Shown: positions 15,508-22,583 of the stretch, piece after piece
Position numbering within the stretch: position 1 is the stretch's first letter
Layout: each line of letters starts with the position of its first letter
Origin: Candidatus Faecalibacterium intestinigallinarum
GTDB lineage: Bacteria > Bacillota > Clostridia > Oscillospirales > Ruminococcaceae
NCBI GenBank assembly: GCA_019113345.1
Contig: DXHQ01000038.1
Span: 1 to 33,365 of the forward strand
Direction of reading: 5' to 3'
DNA length: 33,365 nucleotides
Notes under the pieces: generated by a model
The model's input: the letters and a program-made list of their open reading frames with translations, nothing else
Databases searched by the model: none
Told to the model about the DNA's origin: nothing
Made by a program: the position numbers and the translations under genes

Positions 15508-16410
15508 GTGTTCGATATCATCACCGACAGCGCCTGCGACCTGACGCCCGAGATGGCGCGCCAGCTGAATCTGACCGTGGTGCCTTTCTACGTCTCCACC
15601 GACGGGGAACACTATCTGAAAGAGGGGCAGGAGATCGCCGTCCGGGACTTCTACCAGTTTATGGTGGACCATCCCGAGACCCTGCCCAAGACCAGCCTGC
15701 CCTCGCTGGAGGACTATGAGCGGGTCTTTCGGGAGAAGGCGGTCGCCGGCCGCGAGGTGCTCTGCCTGTGCTTTACCGGCAAGATGAGCGGCGGGGTGGG
15801 CAGCGCCCGCAACGCCCGCGAGCTGGTGCTGGAGGAGTATCCCGACGCCGTCATCGAGGTGGTGGACACCGCCGCCGCCACCGTCAGCGAGGGGGCGACC
15901 GTCCTCAACGCCGCCGCCATGCGGGACGCCGGCTGCACCCTGGCCGAGACCCTGACCTGGCTGGAGGGCACCCGGCCCACCAACCAGATCTTTTTCACGG
16001 TGGGCAATCTCGACTACCTCATCAAGGGCGGGCGGATCGGCAAGGTGACCGGCCTTGCGGCCAACTTCCTCAACGTCAAGCCGATGATCCATTTCGCCGA
16101 GGGGGAGATCTTCTCGGGCGGGATGGCCCGCGGCCGCCAGAAGAGCATGGAAAAGGCCATCGACCAGCTGCTGGGCTACCTCGCCGAGCGCAAGGCCAAC
16201 CCCGACGATTACCGCATCATCGCAGGTTACGGCTACGACGCCGACGAGGGCCGCCGCTTCTGGATGCAGCTGCGCGCCGCCCTGCGGGCCAAGTACCCCG
16301 CCAGCGCCTGCGACGCCGAGCTTTTGCAGATCGGCGCGACCATCGCCGTCCACACCGGGCCCTATGCGCTGGGGGTGGGCGTGATGCGCAAGTGGAAGCC
16401 CAAATCATGA
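15508..16410 (+). CDS. DegV family fatty-acid-binding protein
   Basis: A 300-residue DegV protein. The family binds a fatty acid in a two-domain fold; characterised members present fatty acids to the FakA kinase for phospholipid synthesis. Seen here are the start FDIITDSACDLTPE, the family segment LPKTSLPS with the conserved Thr-Ser, the loop FTGKMSGGVGSARNAREL, and the second-domain start NLDYLIKGGRIGKVTG. The start codon is GTG, preceded by GGGGGGAAG; no better ATG is available. It probably shares the purA transcript. No terminator is visible after its stop, which matters for the next gene. Confidence 0.93.
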   Translation: MFDIITDSACDLTPEMARQLNLTVVPFYVSTDGEHYLKEGQEIAVRDFYQFMVDHPETLPKTSLPSLEDYERVFREKAVAGREVLCLCFTGKMSGGVGSARNARELVLEEYPDAVIEVVDTAAATVSEGATVLNAAAMRDAGCTLAETLTWLEGTRPTNQIFFTVGNLDYLIKGGRIGKVTGLAANFLNVKPMIHFAEGEIFSGGMARGRQKSMEKAIDQLLGYLAERKANPDDYRIIAGYGYDADEGRRFWMQLRAALRAKYPASACDAELLQIGATIAVHTGPYALGVGVMRKWKPKS

Positions 16411-16437
16411 CAAAACGGTAAAGAAAAACAGAAATTA

Positions 16438-16466
16438 TTTACAATTCGCCTCCATTTTGGTACACT
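16438..16466 (+). promoter_or_regulatory. Promoter of the reductase lipoprotein gene
   Basis: TTTACA (16438-16443) and TACACT (16461-16466) with a 17-base spacer. The spacer contains GCCTCCATTT, the left arm of a 10-bp inverted repeat whose right arm holds the ribosome site of the downstream gene. Confidence 0.75.
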
Positions 16467-16526
16467 TGGTGTAGCTATCGAACTTGTTCGGATAACTACA
16501 GGACAAGGGTATTGAGAAATGGAGGC
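16448..16526 (+). promoter_or_regulatory. Inverted repeat joining the promoter spacer and the ribosome site
   Basis: GCCTCCATTT (16448-16457) and AAATGGAGGC (16517-16526) are perfectly complementary over 10 bases. The right arm includes GGAGG (16521-16525), the ribosome site of the reductase gene. An RNA starting upstream of 16448 could pair the arms and hide that site. An RNA from the local promoter would start near 16473 and lack the left arm. Confidence 0.55.
16471..16499 (+). promoter_or_regulatory. Imperfect palindrome at the transcription start (operator or 5' hairpin)
   Basis: GTAGCTATCGAAC and GTTCGGATAACTAC are nearly complementary around a TT centre: GTAG/CTAC, TATC/GATA and GAAC/GTTC. 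The dyad begins 4 bases after the -10 box, so it can be a repressor operator over the start site or a hairpin at the very 5' end of the mRNA. Confidence 0.5.
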
Positions 16527-16531
16527 TTTTT

Positions 16532-18640
16532 ATGAAAAAACGGATCCTGGCAGGGGTCATGGGGCTGGCAATGCTTCTGACCGCCTGCGGCGGCGGGGCG
16601 TCTTCGTCCACCGCAGCAAGCACCCCGGCATCTTCGGCTGCATCCTCTGCGGCTGCCGTGTCGGGCACCTTTGAAGGTTCCTCGGTCGGTATGCAGGGCA
16701 CCGTCACGGTGTCCATGACCGTCGAGGACGGCAAGATCACGGCTGTCGAGCTGACCGAGTGCCATGAGACCCCGTCCATCGCGTCGGTGGCCATGGAGCG
16801 GCTGCCCCAGCTGATGGTCGAGCATCAGACCACCACCCTCGACAACGTCACCGGCGCGACCCTGGCCAGCGGCGCCATCATGCGGGCGGCCACCGCCGCC
16901 GCTGAGGCTGCCGGCCTGGACATGGACCAGCTGGAAGCCAACGCCTACTCCGAGCCGGCCGGCGAGGATGAGACCTGGGATACCGACGTCCTGGTCGTGG
17001 GCGGCGGCGGCGCAGGCTTCTCCTCCGCCATCACCGCAGCCCAGGAGGGCGCGAACGTCATCCTGATCGAGAAGAGCTCCGCGCTGGGCGGCAACACCCT
17101 GATGCAGGGCGGCGCCTTCAACGCGGTGGACACCGCGGCTCAGTCCGAGGTCATCCTGACCGAGGCCCAGAAGGGCACCCTGGACAGCTACCTGGCGCTG
17201 AGCACCGACGATCCCGACCTCCACTTTGACGAGTTCCCCGAGTGGGCCGAGGTCCTGACCCAGCTGCAGAGCGACATCAACACCTTCTACGCCGAGAACG
17301 CGGGCACCACCGCCGGCGTCGATATGCCCGGCTTTGACTCCATCGCCCTGCATATGTGGCACATCTATGTAGGCGGCCTGCGCCAGATGAACGACGGCAC
17401 CTGGATGGCCTCCGACATCGACCTGGCCCGCCAGCTGGCCGAGAGCGCCCTGGGCACCTTCGAGTGGATGCGGGACGGCTTGGGCCTGAACGCACCCTCC
17501 GGCGAGGGCGCGGGCAGCGACCTGTTCACCGTTCTGGGCGCCATGTGGCCCCGGACCCATCCGGTCGAGACCAGCACCGAGCTGATCGACAAGCTGCGCG
17601 ACGTGGCTGAGGCAGCCGGCGTCACCATCTACACCGAGACCGCCGCCACCAGCCTGCTGACCGACGACACCGGCCGGGTCATCGGCGCGACCGCCGAGCA
17701 GGCCAACGGCACCAAGATCACCATCAACACCACCAAGGGCGTCGTGCTTGCCAGCGGCGGCTACTGCGCCAACCCCGCCATGGTCAAGGAGTACGACAAG
17801 TACTGGGGCGACGACCTGTCCGACCACACCCTGACCACCAACGTGGGCACCAATGAGGGCGACGGCATCATCATGGCGCAGGCCATCGGCGCCGACGTCG
17901 TGGGCATGGAAGTGGCCCAGATGATGCCTTCTTCCTCCCCGCTCAAGGGCACCATGACCGACGGCGCCTGGGGCGACGCTTCGGAGCAGATCTGGATCGA
18001 CGGTGAGGGCAACCGCTTCGTCGACGAGTACGCCGAGCGCGACGTTCTGGCCAAGGCTTCTCTGGCGCTTGAGGACGGCATCTTCTACATCATCTACGCC
18101 GGCACCAACCGTGCCAGCGCCGGCGACACCACCGTCAAGGGCGCTTCCCTGGACGACGTGATGTTCGGCACCTCCATTCAGGACATGGTCGACAACGGCC
18201 ACGTCTGGTACGGCGACACCCTGGCCGAGCTGGCTGAGGCCACCGCCACCAGCGCCGGCGGCGCTGCTCCTGCCTTCACCGAGGAGGCCCTGCGCAACAC
18301 CATCGAGAAGTACAACAGCTACGTGGAGGCCCAGGAGGACCCCGACTTCCACAAGGAAGTCCTGGCCGGTGCCATCGACATCGAGGCCATCGACGCTGAC
18401 CCCAACGTGGGCTACGTCATCTCGCCCCGCAAGGCGTCCCTGCACCACACCATGGGCGGCCTGAAGATCGACACCGAGGCCCAGGTCATCAACACCGAGG
18501 GCGAAGTAATCCCCGGCCTGTGGGCAGCGGGTGAGGTCACCGGCGGCATCCACGCCGGCAACCGTCTGGGCGGCAACGCCGTGGCCGATATCTTCACCTA
18601 CGGCCACATCGCGGGCGCCAACGCAGCCGCGGGCAACTGA
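16532..18640 (+). CDS. Flavinylated fumarate-reductase-like flavoprotein, surface lipoprotein
   Basis: A 702-residue lipoprotein that combines an FMN-binding domain with an FAD-dependent fumarate reductase/succinate dehydrogenase-type domain. The signal peptide ends in the lipobox LLTAC (Cys19), followed by a Ser/Ala linker. The FMN domain has DNVTGATLAS, with T110 the expected covalent FMN site. The FAD domain starts DVLVVGGGGAGFSSAI near residue 152. Residues matching the family active site are visible: H343 in PRTHP, R495/R503 in NRFVDEYAERD, H639 in HHTMGG and R678 in GNRLGGN. Such exported enzymes reduce fumarate, urocanate or similar acceptors in anaerobic respiration; the true acceptor is unknown. 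GGAGG lies 6 bases before the ATG. Confidence 0.9.
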   Translation: MKKRILAGVMGLAMLLTACGGGASSSTAASTPASSAASSAAAVSGTFEGSSVGMQGTVTVSMTVEDGKITAVELTECHETPSIASVAMERLPQLMVEHQTTTLDNVTGATLASGAIMRAATAAAEAAGLDMDQLEANAYSEPAGEDETWDTDVLVVGGGGAGFSSAITAAQEGANVILIEKSSALGGNTLMQGGAFNAVDTAAQSEVILTEAQKGTLDSYLALSTDDPDLHFDEFPEWAEVLTQLQSDINTFYAENAGTTAGVDMPGFDSIALHMWHIYVGGLRQMNDGTWMASDIDLARQLAESALGTFEWMRDGLGLNAPSGEGAGSDLFTVLGAMWPRTHPVETSTELIDKLRDVAEAAGVTIYTETAATSLLTDDTGRVIGATAEQANGTKITINTTKGVVLASGGYCANPAMVKEYDKYWGDDLSDHTLTTNVGTNEGDGIIMAQAIGADVVGMEVAQMMPSSSPLKGTMTDGAWGDASEQIWIDGEGNRFVDEYAERDVLAKASLALEDGIFYIIYAGTNRASAGDTTVKGASLDDVMFGTSIQDMVDNGHVWYGDTLAELAEATATSAGGAAPAFTEEALRNTIEKYNSYVEAQEDPDFHKEVLAGAIDIEAIDADPNVGYVISPRKASLHHTMGGLKIDTEAQVINTEGEVIPGLWAAGEVTGGIHAGNRLGGNAVADIFTYGHIAGANAAAGN

Positions 18641-18677
18641 TCCGCCCCGCTGCGCCTGTTGTAGGCACACAGAAATC

Positions 18678-18705
18678 GAGGGCTGCCGCGTTTGCGGCGG
18701 CCCTC
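18678..18705 (+). terminator. Weak terminator after the reductase gene
   Basis: GAGGGCTGCCGC (18678-18689) and GCGGCGGCCCTC (18694-18705) form a 12-bp stem (one T-G pair) with loop GTTT. Only TTCTGT follows, so termination is probably partial and would let through some transcription of the next gene, 19 bases later. Confidence 0.65.
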
Positions 18706-18724
18706 TTCTGTATGGAGAGACTGC

Positions 18725-19096
18725 ATGAACAAAGAACGCAAAAACCAGAACCTGAAAAAGAACCTGATCTTCGCGGCGGCGGTGCTGCTTCTGGCGGCGG
18801 TCATCGGCGGCTATTACCTCATCCGGCGGGCGAACCGCCCCGACAAGGTGGCCCACCTGGTCTACGGCACCTTTGACCGGGCCCAGACCGACATCGACCT
18901 GCGGGAGGACGCCGACTACAGCTTCCAGTCCAACGGCTACGAGATCCATCTGCAGGTCCGGGACGGGGCCATCGCCTTTGTGGACAGCCCCTGCCCCGAC
19001 CACGTCTGCGAGCAGTTCGGCCAGCTGAGCGAGGTCTACGACTGGGCCGCCTGCATCCCGGCGCAGGCCATGCTGACCATCGAACCGGTGGAGTAA
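18725..19096 (+). CDS. NusG domain II-containing membrane protein
   Basis: A 123-residue protein with a basic N-terminus, one membrane helix (about residues 14-33) and an exported domain of the NusG_II type. The signature is the spaced cysteines in SPCPDHVCEQFGQLSE followed by AACIPAQAMLTIE. In Firmicutes such proteins are frequent neighbours of ApbE, FMN-binding lipoproteins and Gx-type transporters in extracellular electron-transfer loci, though their own role is not defined. The ATG has GGAGAG 6 bases upstream. It shares the transcript of the flavoprotein reductase through the leaky terminator, which supports a link with it. Confidence 0.85.
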   Translation: MNKERKNQNLKKNLIFAAAVLLLAAVIGGYYLIRRANRPDKVAHLVYGTFDRAQTDIDLREDADYSFQSNGYEIHLQVRDGAIAFVDSPCPDHVCEQFGQLSEVYDWAACIPAQAMLTIEPVE

Positions 19097-19114
19097 CGCG
19101 CCCAAAACAAACGA

Positions 19115-19152
19115 AAAACCGCATCGTCAGGAATTCCCGGCGGTGCGGTTTT
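19115..19152. terminator. Bidirectional terminator between convergent genes
   Basis: AAAACCGCATCGTC (19115-19128) pairs with GGCGGTGCGGTTTT (19139-19152), including G-U pairs, around a 10-base loop. T-runs occur on both strands, so it serves the NusG-II gene on the plus strand and the CxxC-protein gene on the minus strand. Confidence 0.9.
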
Positions 19153-19163
19153 GCTGTCAGTTT

Positions 19164-19544
19164 TTACGGATGGTGGACGTATTGGAGCTCCTGCGCGCTG
19201 TCCTGGGCGCTCTGGCCGCAGCGGTCGCAGACATAGTGCTTGACGGCGGTGCGCTCCAGCACCTCGTCGCGCCGCCAGGGGTCGTGATGGACGCAGGGGA
19301 CGGCCCCCTCCACGCCGTGGGAGACCCAAGACGTGTACTCGGCGCCGGTCAAAATCAGGTGGCCCTGACCGCAGCTCTCGCAGACGGCATCGGTGACGAC
19401 GCCGTCTTTCATGGCGGCGGCAATGGCGGCATTGACAGCCTTGTGATGGGCGGCGGTTTCGCCGCCGGCATCGCTGGCGAAAGCGGGCAGGGCCAGCAGG
19501 GCGGCCAGAGCCAGCGCAGCGGCGGCAGGTTGGATGCGTTTCAT
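19164..19544 (-). CDS. Small exported CxxC/His-rich protein, function unknown
   Basis: A 126-residue protein not recognised as a named family. It has a clear signal peptide (MKRIQPAAAALALAALLALPAFAS, cleavage near residue 24). The mature part contains two CxxC pairs, VCESCGQGH and VCDRCGQS, plus a cysteine and two histidines in PCVHHDPW. That is the layout of a zinc-ribbon-like or redox/metal-binding fold outside the cytoplasm. An excellent ribosome site (AAAGGAGG) and a consensus promoter precede it, and a shared terminator follows. It converges on the reductase/NusG-II pair; a role in metal handling or redox is possible but unsupported by homology. Confidence 0.75.
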   Translation of the reverse strand: MKRIQPAAAALALAALLALPAFASDAGGETAAHHKAVNAAIAAAMKDGVVTDAVCESCGQGHLILTGAEYTSWVSHGVEGAVPCVHHDPWRRDEVLERTAVKHYVCDRCGQSAQDSAQELQYVHHP

Positions 19545-19589
19545 GGCGGACCTCCTTTGCTTTGTGAAAAGTAAGTGGAAACTACTTTC

Positions 19590-19618
19590 AGTATAGCATG
19601 AGGGTGTGCGATTTTCAA
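19590..19618 (-). promoter_or_regulatory. Promoter of the exported CxxC protein gene
   Basis: On the minus strand TTGAAA (19618-19613) and TATACT (19595-19590) are 17 bases apart, with extended -10 TGCTATACT. Just downstream, between start site and ribosome site, AAAGTA and TACTTT form a 6-bp dyad (19569-19590 region) that could be an operator. Confidence 0.75.
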
Positions 19619-19686
19619 CGGATTTATGTAAAATTCTTGTAAAATGCGGCGAAACCGGGCGAAGGCGGCGCGGTTTTGCCTTCTGT

Positions 19687-19715
19687 TTGCCATTTTGGCC
19701 CGCGCGTGATACAAT
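19687..19715 (+). promoter_or_regulatory. Promoter of the ftsK operon
   Basis: TTGCCA (19687-19692) and TACAAT (19710-19715) with a 17-base spacer, about 45 bases before the ftsK ATG. Confidence 0.75.
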
Positions 19716-19760
19716 AAAAGAACCTATGAAATTTTTTCTGAACGAGGTAGAAGGCAGAGA

Positions 19761-22571
19761 ATGGCGAGAACAAAACGCAAATCATCCGCCCGGGGCCGCA
19801 GGGCGAACCGCCGCGGCGGGCAGCAGGCGCAGCGCCGGCTGCTGGCCAGCAGCGCGACCCTTTTTGCGGGCATCCTGCTGGGGCTGCTGGCCTTTGTAGA
19901 CGGACAGGCCGCCTGGCACACCGCCCACGACATCCTGTTCGGGCTGTTTGGGGCGGGCAGCTTTGTGCTGGGGCCGGCGGTCTGCTATATGGCCGTCCTC
20001 ACCGCGCGGGAAGAGCCGGTGGCCCCCTGCGCGGGCAAGCTGCTGCTGGGGCTGGCGTTTCTCAGCGGGGCGGCAGTGGTCTTTTCGGACATCCCCGCCC
20101 AGGGGCTGACGGTGGCCCAGATGGGGGTGGCCTGCTACGACAACGGGGTCAGCGCCTGGTTTGGCGGCGGCTCGATGGGCGGCCTTTTGGGCGGCACCCT
20201 GCTGCTGCTCTGCGGCCGGCCGGCGGCCAACCTGATCGTGATCGCGCTGGCCGTCTGCGCCAGCTGTTATATCTTTGATATCACCCCGGCCGACATCTGG
20301 CAGTGGCTGGCCGGGGCGGCCGACGGCGCGCGGGAAAAGGGACTGGCCGTCTATGCCGACGGCCGCGCCGCCCATGAGGAGCGCCGGGCCGCCCGTCTGG
20401 CCGCCCGCGCCGAGGCCGAAGCCGCCGCCCTGGCCGAGGCCGAAGCGGAGGAAGCCGCAGACGCCGAGGTCGCCGAGGAGATGCTGCTGGACGGCGACCC
20501 CGACGCCGCGCCGGCGGGCGGCTTCCACATCGGGATGCCGGCCTGGCTCAAGAACATCTTCGGGCACGGCAGCCTGCCGGGTGCGGAGGGGAGCGAGGCG
20601 GACCCCAGGCCCGAGTCCCCCCTGCAGTCGGCGGCGGTCAGCCACCCGCGCGCCCCCTTTGACATCGACCTTGGGCCCGACCCGGCGTCGGTCACCGACG
20701 GGGGCAGCGAGCCCATCGAGCCCATCATCCCGGGCCCGGGCGGCACCTTTGGGCTGAATCCGCTGCGGCCCGCCCCGGCGGCCCAGACCCAGCCGGCTCC
20801 GGCGGCCGGCGTCCCGGCGGCAGATACGCCGCCCGCCCCCCACGCGGCCCTGTACGACCAGGACAAGGATGACGGGACCCTGCCCGCCGCGCCGGTCGTG
20901 CCGGCTGCGCCGCCCGCACAGCCTGCGCCGCCGGTGGACGGCAGCGAGGACGAGGACGGCTGGATCACGGTGGACGACACCGTCCCGCAGGACACCGGCG
21001 ACATCGCCACCCTGGTGGCGGCGGCCATGGAAAAGCCGGCCGACGCCGAACAGGCGGCCGCGGCAGCCGCCCCCTCCGCCCCGGAGGAGCCGGAGGTCCC
21101 CGCCGCCTACGAATACCCGCCCATCGAATTGTTTGACAAAGCCCCCGAGGACGCCGACGAGGGCGCGACCGCCGAACTGCAGGCCAACGCCCAGAAACTG
21201 GTGGACACCCTCGAGAGCTTCGGGGTCAAGACGCGGGTGCTCGATATCTCCCGCGGCCCCGCCGTCACCCGGTACGAGGTGCAGCCGATGGCCGGCGTCA
21301 AGATCAGCCGGATCACCTCCCTTGCCGACGACCTGGCCTTGAACCTTGCCGTGGCCGATATCCGGATGGAGGCGCCCATCCCCGGCAAGCCGGCGGTGGG
21401 CATCGAGGTGCCCAACCGCAAGCGGTCGGCCGTCAGCATCCGCAGCATTTTTGAGAGCCAGAGCTTCCGCCGGATGACCAGCCCGCTGACCCTCGCCCTC
21501 GGCAAAGACATCGCCGGCGTGGCCCAGGTGGCCGACCTGTGCAAGATGCCCCACCTGCTCATCGCGGGCAGCACCGGCAGCGGCAAGTCGGTCTGCGTCA
21601 ACAGCATCATCATGAGCGTGGTCTTCCGCTCGGGGCCCGAGGACGTCAAACTGATCCTGATCGATCCCAAGGTGGTCGAGCTGGCCGAGTACAACGGCAT
21701 TCCCCACCTGCTGATGCCGGTCATCACCGAGCCCAAAAAGGCCGCCGGCGCGCTGAGCTCGGCGGTGGCCGAGATGGAGCGGCGCTACCGCCTCTTTGCC
21801 GACAACAACGTCCGCGACATCAAGACCTTCAACAAACTGGCCGCTTCGGACCCCATGCTGGAAAAGCTGCCCTACATCGCCATCGTCATCGACGAGCTGG
21901 CCGACCTGATGATGGTGGTGGGCAAGGATGTGGAGGATTCGATCTGCCGCATCGCCCAGAAGGCCCGCGCCGCCGGGATGCACCTGATCGTGGCCACCCA
22001 GCGGCCCAGCGTGGACGTCATCACCGGCCTGATCAAGGCCAACATCCCCAGCCGCATCGCCTTTGCGGTGTCCAGCCAGGTGGACAGCCGCACCATTCTG
22101 GACGGCGCGGGCGCCGAAAAGCTGCTGGGCATGGGCGATATGCTCTTCATGCCGGTGGGCGCGCCCAAGCCCATCCGCATCCAGGGCACCTACGTCACCG
22201 ACGAGGAGATCAGCCGGGTGCTGACCTTCATCAAGGCGTCGGGCACCGTCCAGTACGACGAGGCCATGATCCGCGCCATGGAGGAGCACGCCACCCAGGA
22301 CAAGAACGGCAAGGACCGCGACGACGAGGAGGGCGGCGCCGACGACCCGATGCTGAAAGCCGCCGTCGAGGTGGTCATCGACGCGGGGCAGGCCTCCACC
22401 AGCCTTTTGCAGCGGCGCTGCAAGCTGGGCTACGCCCGCGCCGCCCGCATCATGGACGAGATGGAACAGAAGGGGATCATCGGCCCCTACGAGGGCGCGA
22501 AACCCCGCGCCGTCCTCATCAGCCGCCAGCAGTGGCTGGAAATGTGCATGAACCAACCCGATAACCCGTAA
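19761..22571 (+). CDS. DNA translocase FtsK/SpoIIIE
   Basis: A 936-residue hexameric DNA pump that moves chromosome ends through the closing septum; in spore formers the same type (SpoIIIE) fills the forespore. The basic N-terminus is followed by about four membrane helices (residues 30-170), a long linker rich in Ala/Glu (residues 195-240) and then Pro/Ala (250-450), and the motor. Walker A is GSTGSGKS at residues 603-610 and Walker B is IVIDELADLM with D711/E712. The C-terminal gamma winged helix shows SLLQRRCKLGYARAARIMDE. The long linker makes it larger than Bacillus SpoIIIE (about 790). The start has only a modest AAGG site. Whether it acts in division or sporulation cannot be separated by sequence. 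Confidence 0.95.
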   Translation: MARTKRKSSARGRRANRRGGQQAQRRLLASSATLFAGILLGLLAFVDGQAAWHTAHDILFGLFGAGSFVLGPAVCYMAVLTAREEPVAPCAGKLLLGLAFLSGAAVVFSDIPAQGLTVAQMGVACYDNGVSAWFGGGSMGGLLGGTLLLLCGRPAANLIVIALAVCASCYIFDITPADIWQWLAGAADGAREKGLAVYADGRAAHEERRAARLAARAEAEAAALAEAEAEEAADAEVAEEMLLDGDPDAAPAGGFHIGMPAWLKNIFGHGSLPGAEGSEADPRPESPLQSAAVSHPRAPFDIDLGPDPASVTDGGSEPIEPIIPGPGGTFGLNPLRPAPAAQTQPAPAAGVPAADTPPAPHAALYDQDKDDGTLPAAPVVPAAPPAQPAPPVDGSEDEDGWITVDDTVPQDTGDIATLVAAAMEKPADAEQAAAAAAPSAPEEPEVPAAYEYPPIELFDKAPEDADEGATAELQANAQKLVDTLESFGVKTRVLDISRGPAVTRYEVQPMAGVKISRITSLADDLALNLAVADIRMEAPIPGKPAVGIEVPNRKRSAVSIRSIFESQSFRRMTSPLTLALGKDIAGVAQVADLCKMPHLLIAGSTGSGKSVCVNSIIMSVVFRSGPEDVKLILIDPKVVELAEYNGIPHLLMPVITEPKKAAGALSSAVAEMERRYRLFADNNVRDIKTFNKLAASDPMLEKLPYIAIVIDELADLMMVVGKDVEDSICRIAQKARAAGMHLIVATQRPSVDVITGLIKANIPSRIAFAVSSQVDSRTILDGAGAEKLLGMGDMLFMPVGAPKPIRIQGTYVTDEEISRVLTFIKASGTVQYDEAMIRAMEEHATQDKNGKDRDDEEGGADDPMLKAAVEVVIDAGQASTSLLQRRCKLGYARAARIMDEMEQKGIIGPYEGAKPRAVLISRQQWLEMCMNQPDNP

Positions 22572-22583
22572 GGGAGGAGCGCT

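Noticed and set aside
16496-19105. An 869-residue minus-strand open frame opposite the reductase gene
   Set aside because: A compositional shadow of the real gene, with no motif and no start signals. Similar shadows at 14092-16353 and 30918-33182 were rejected for the same reason.
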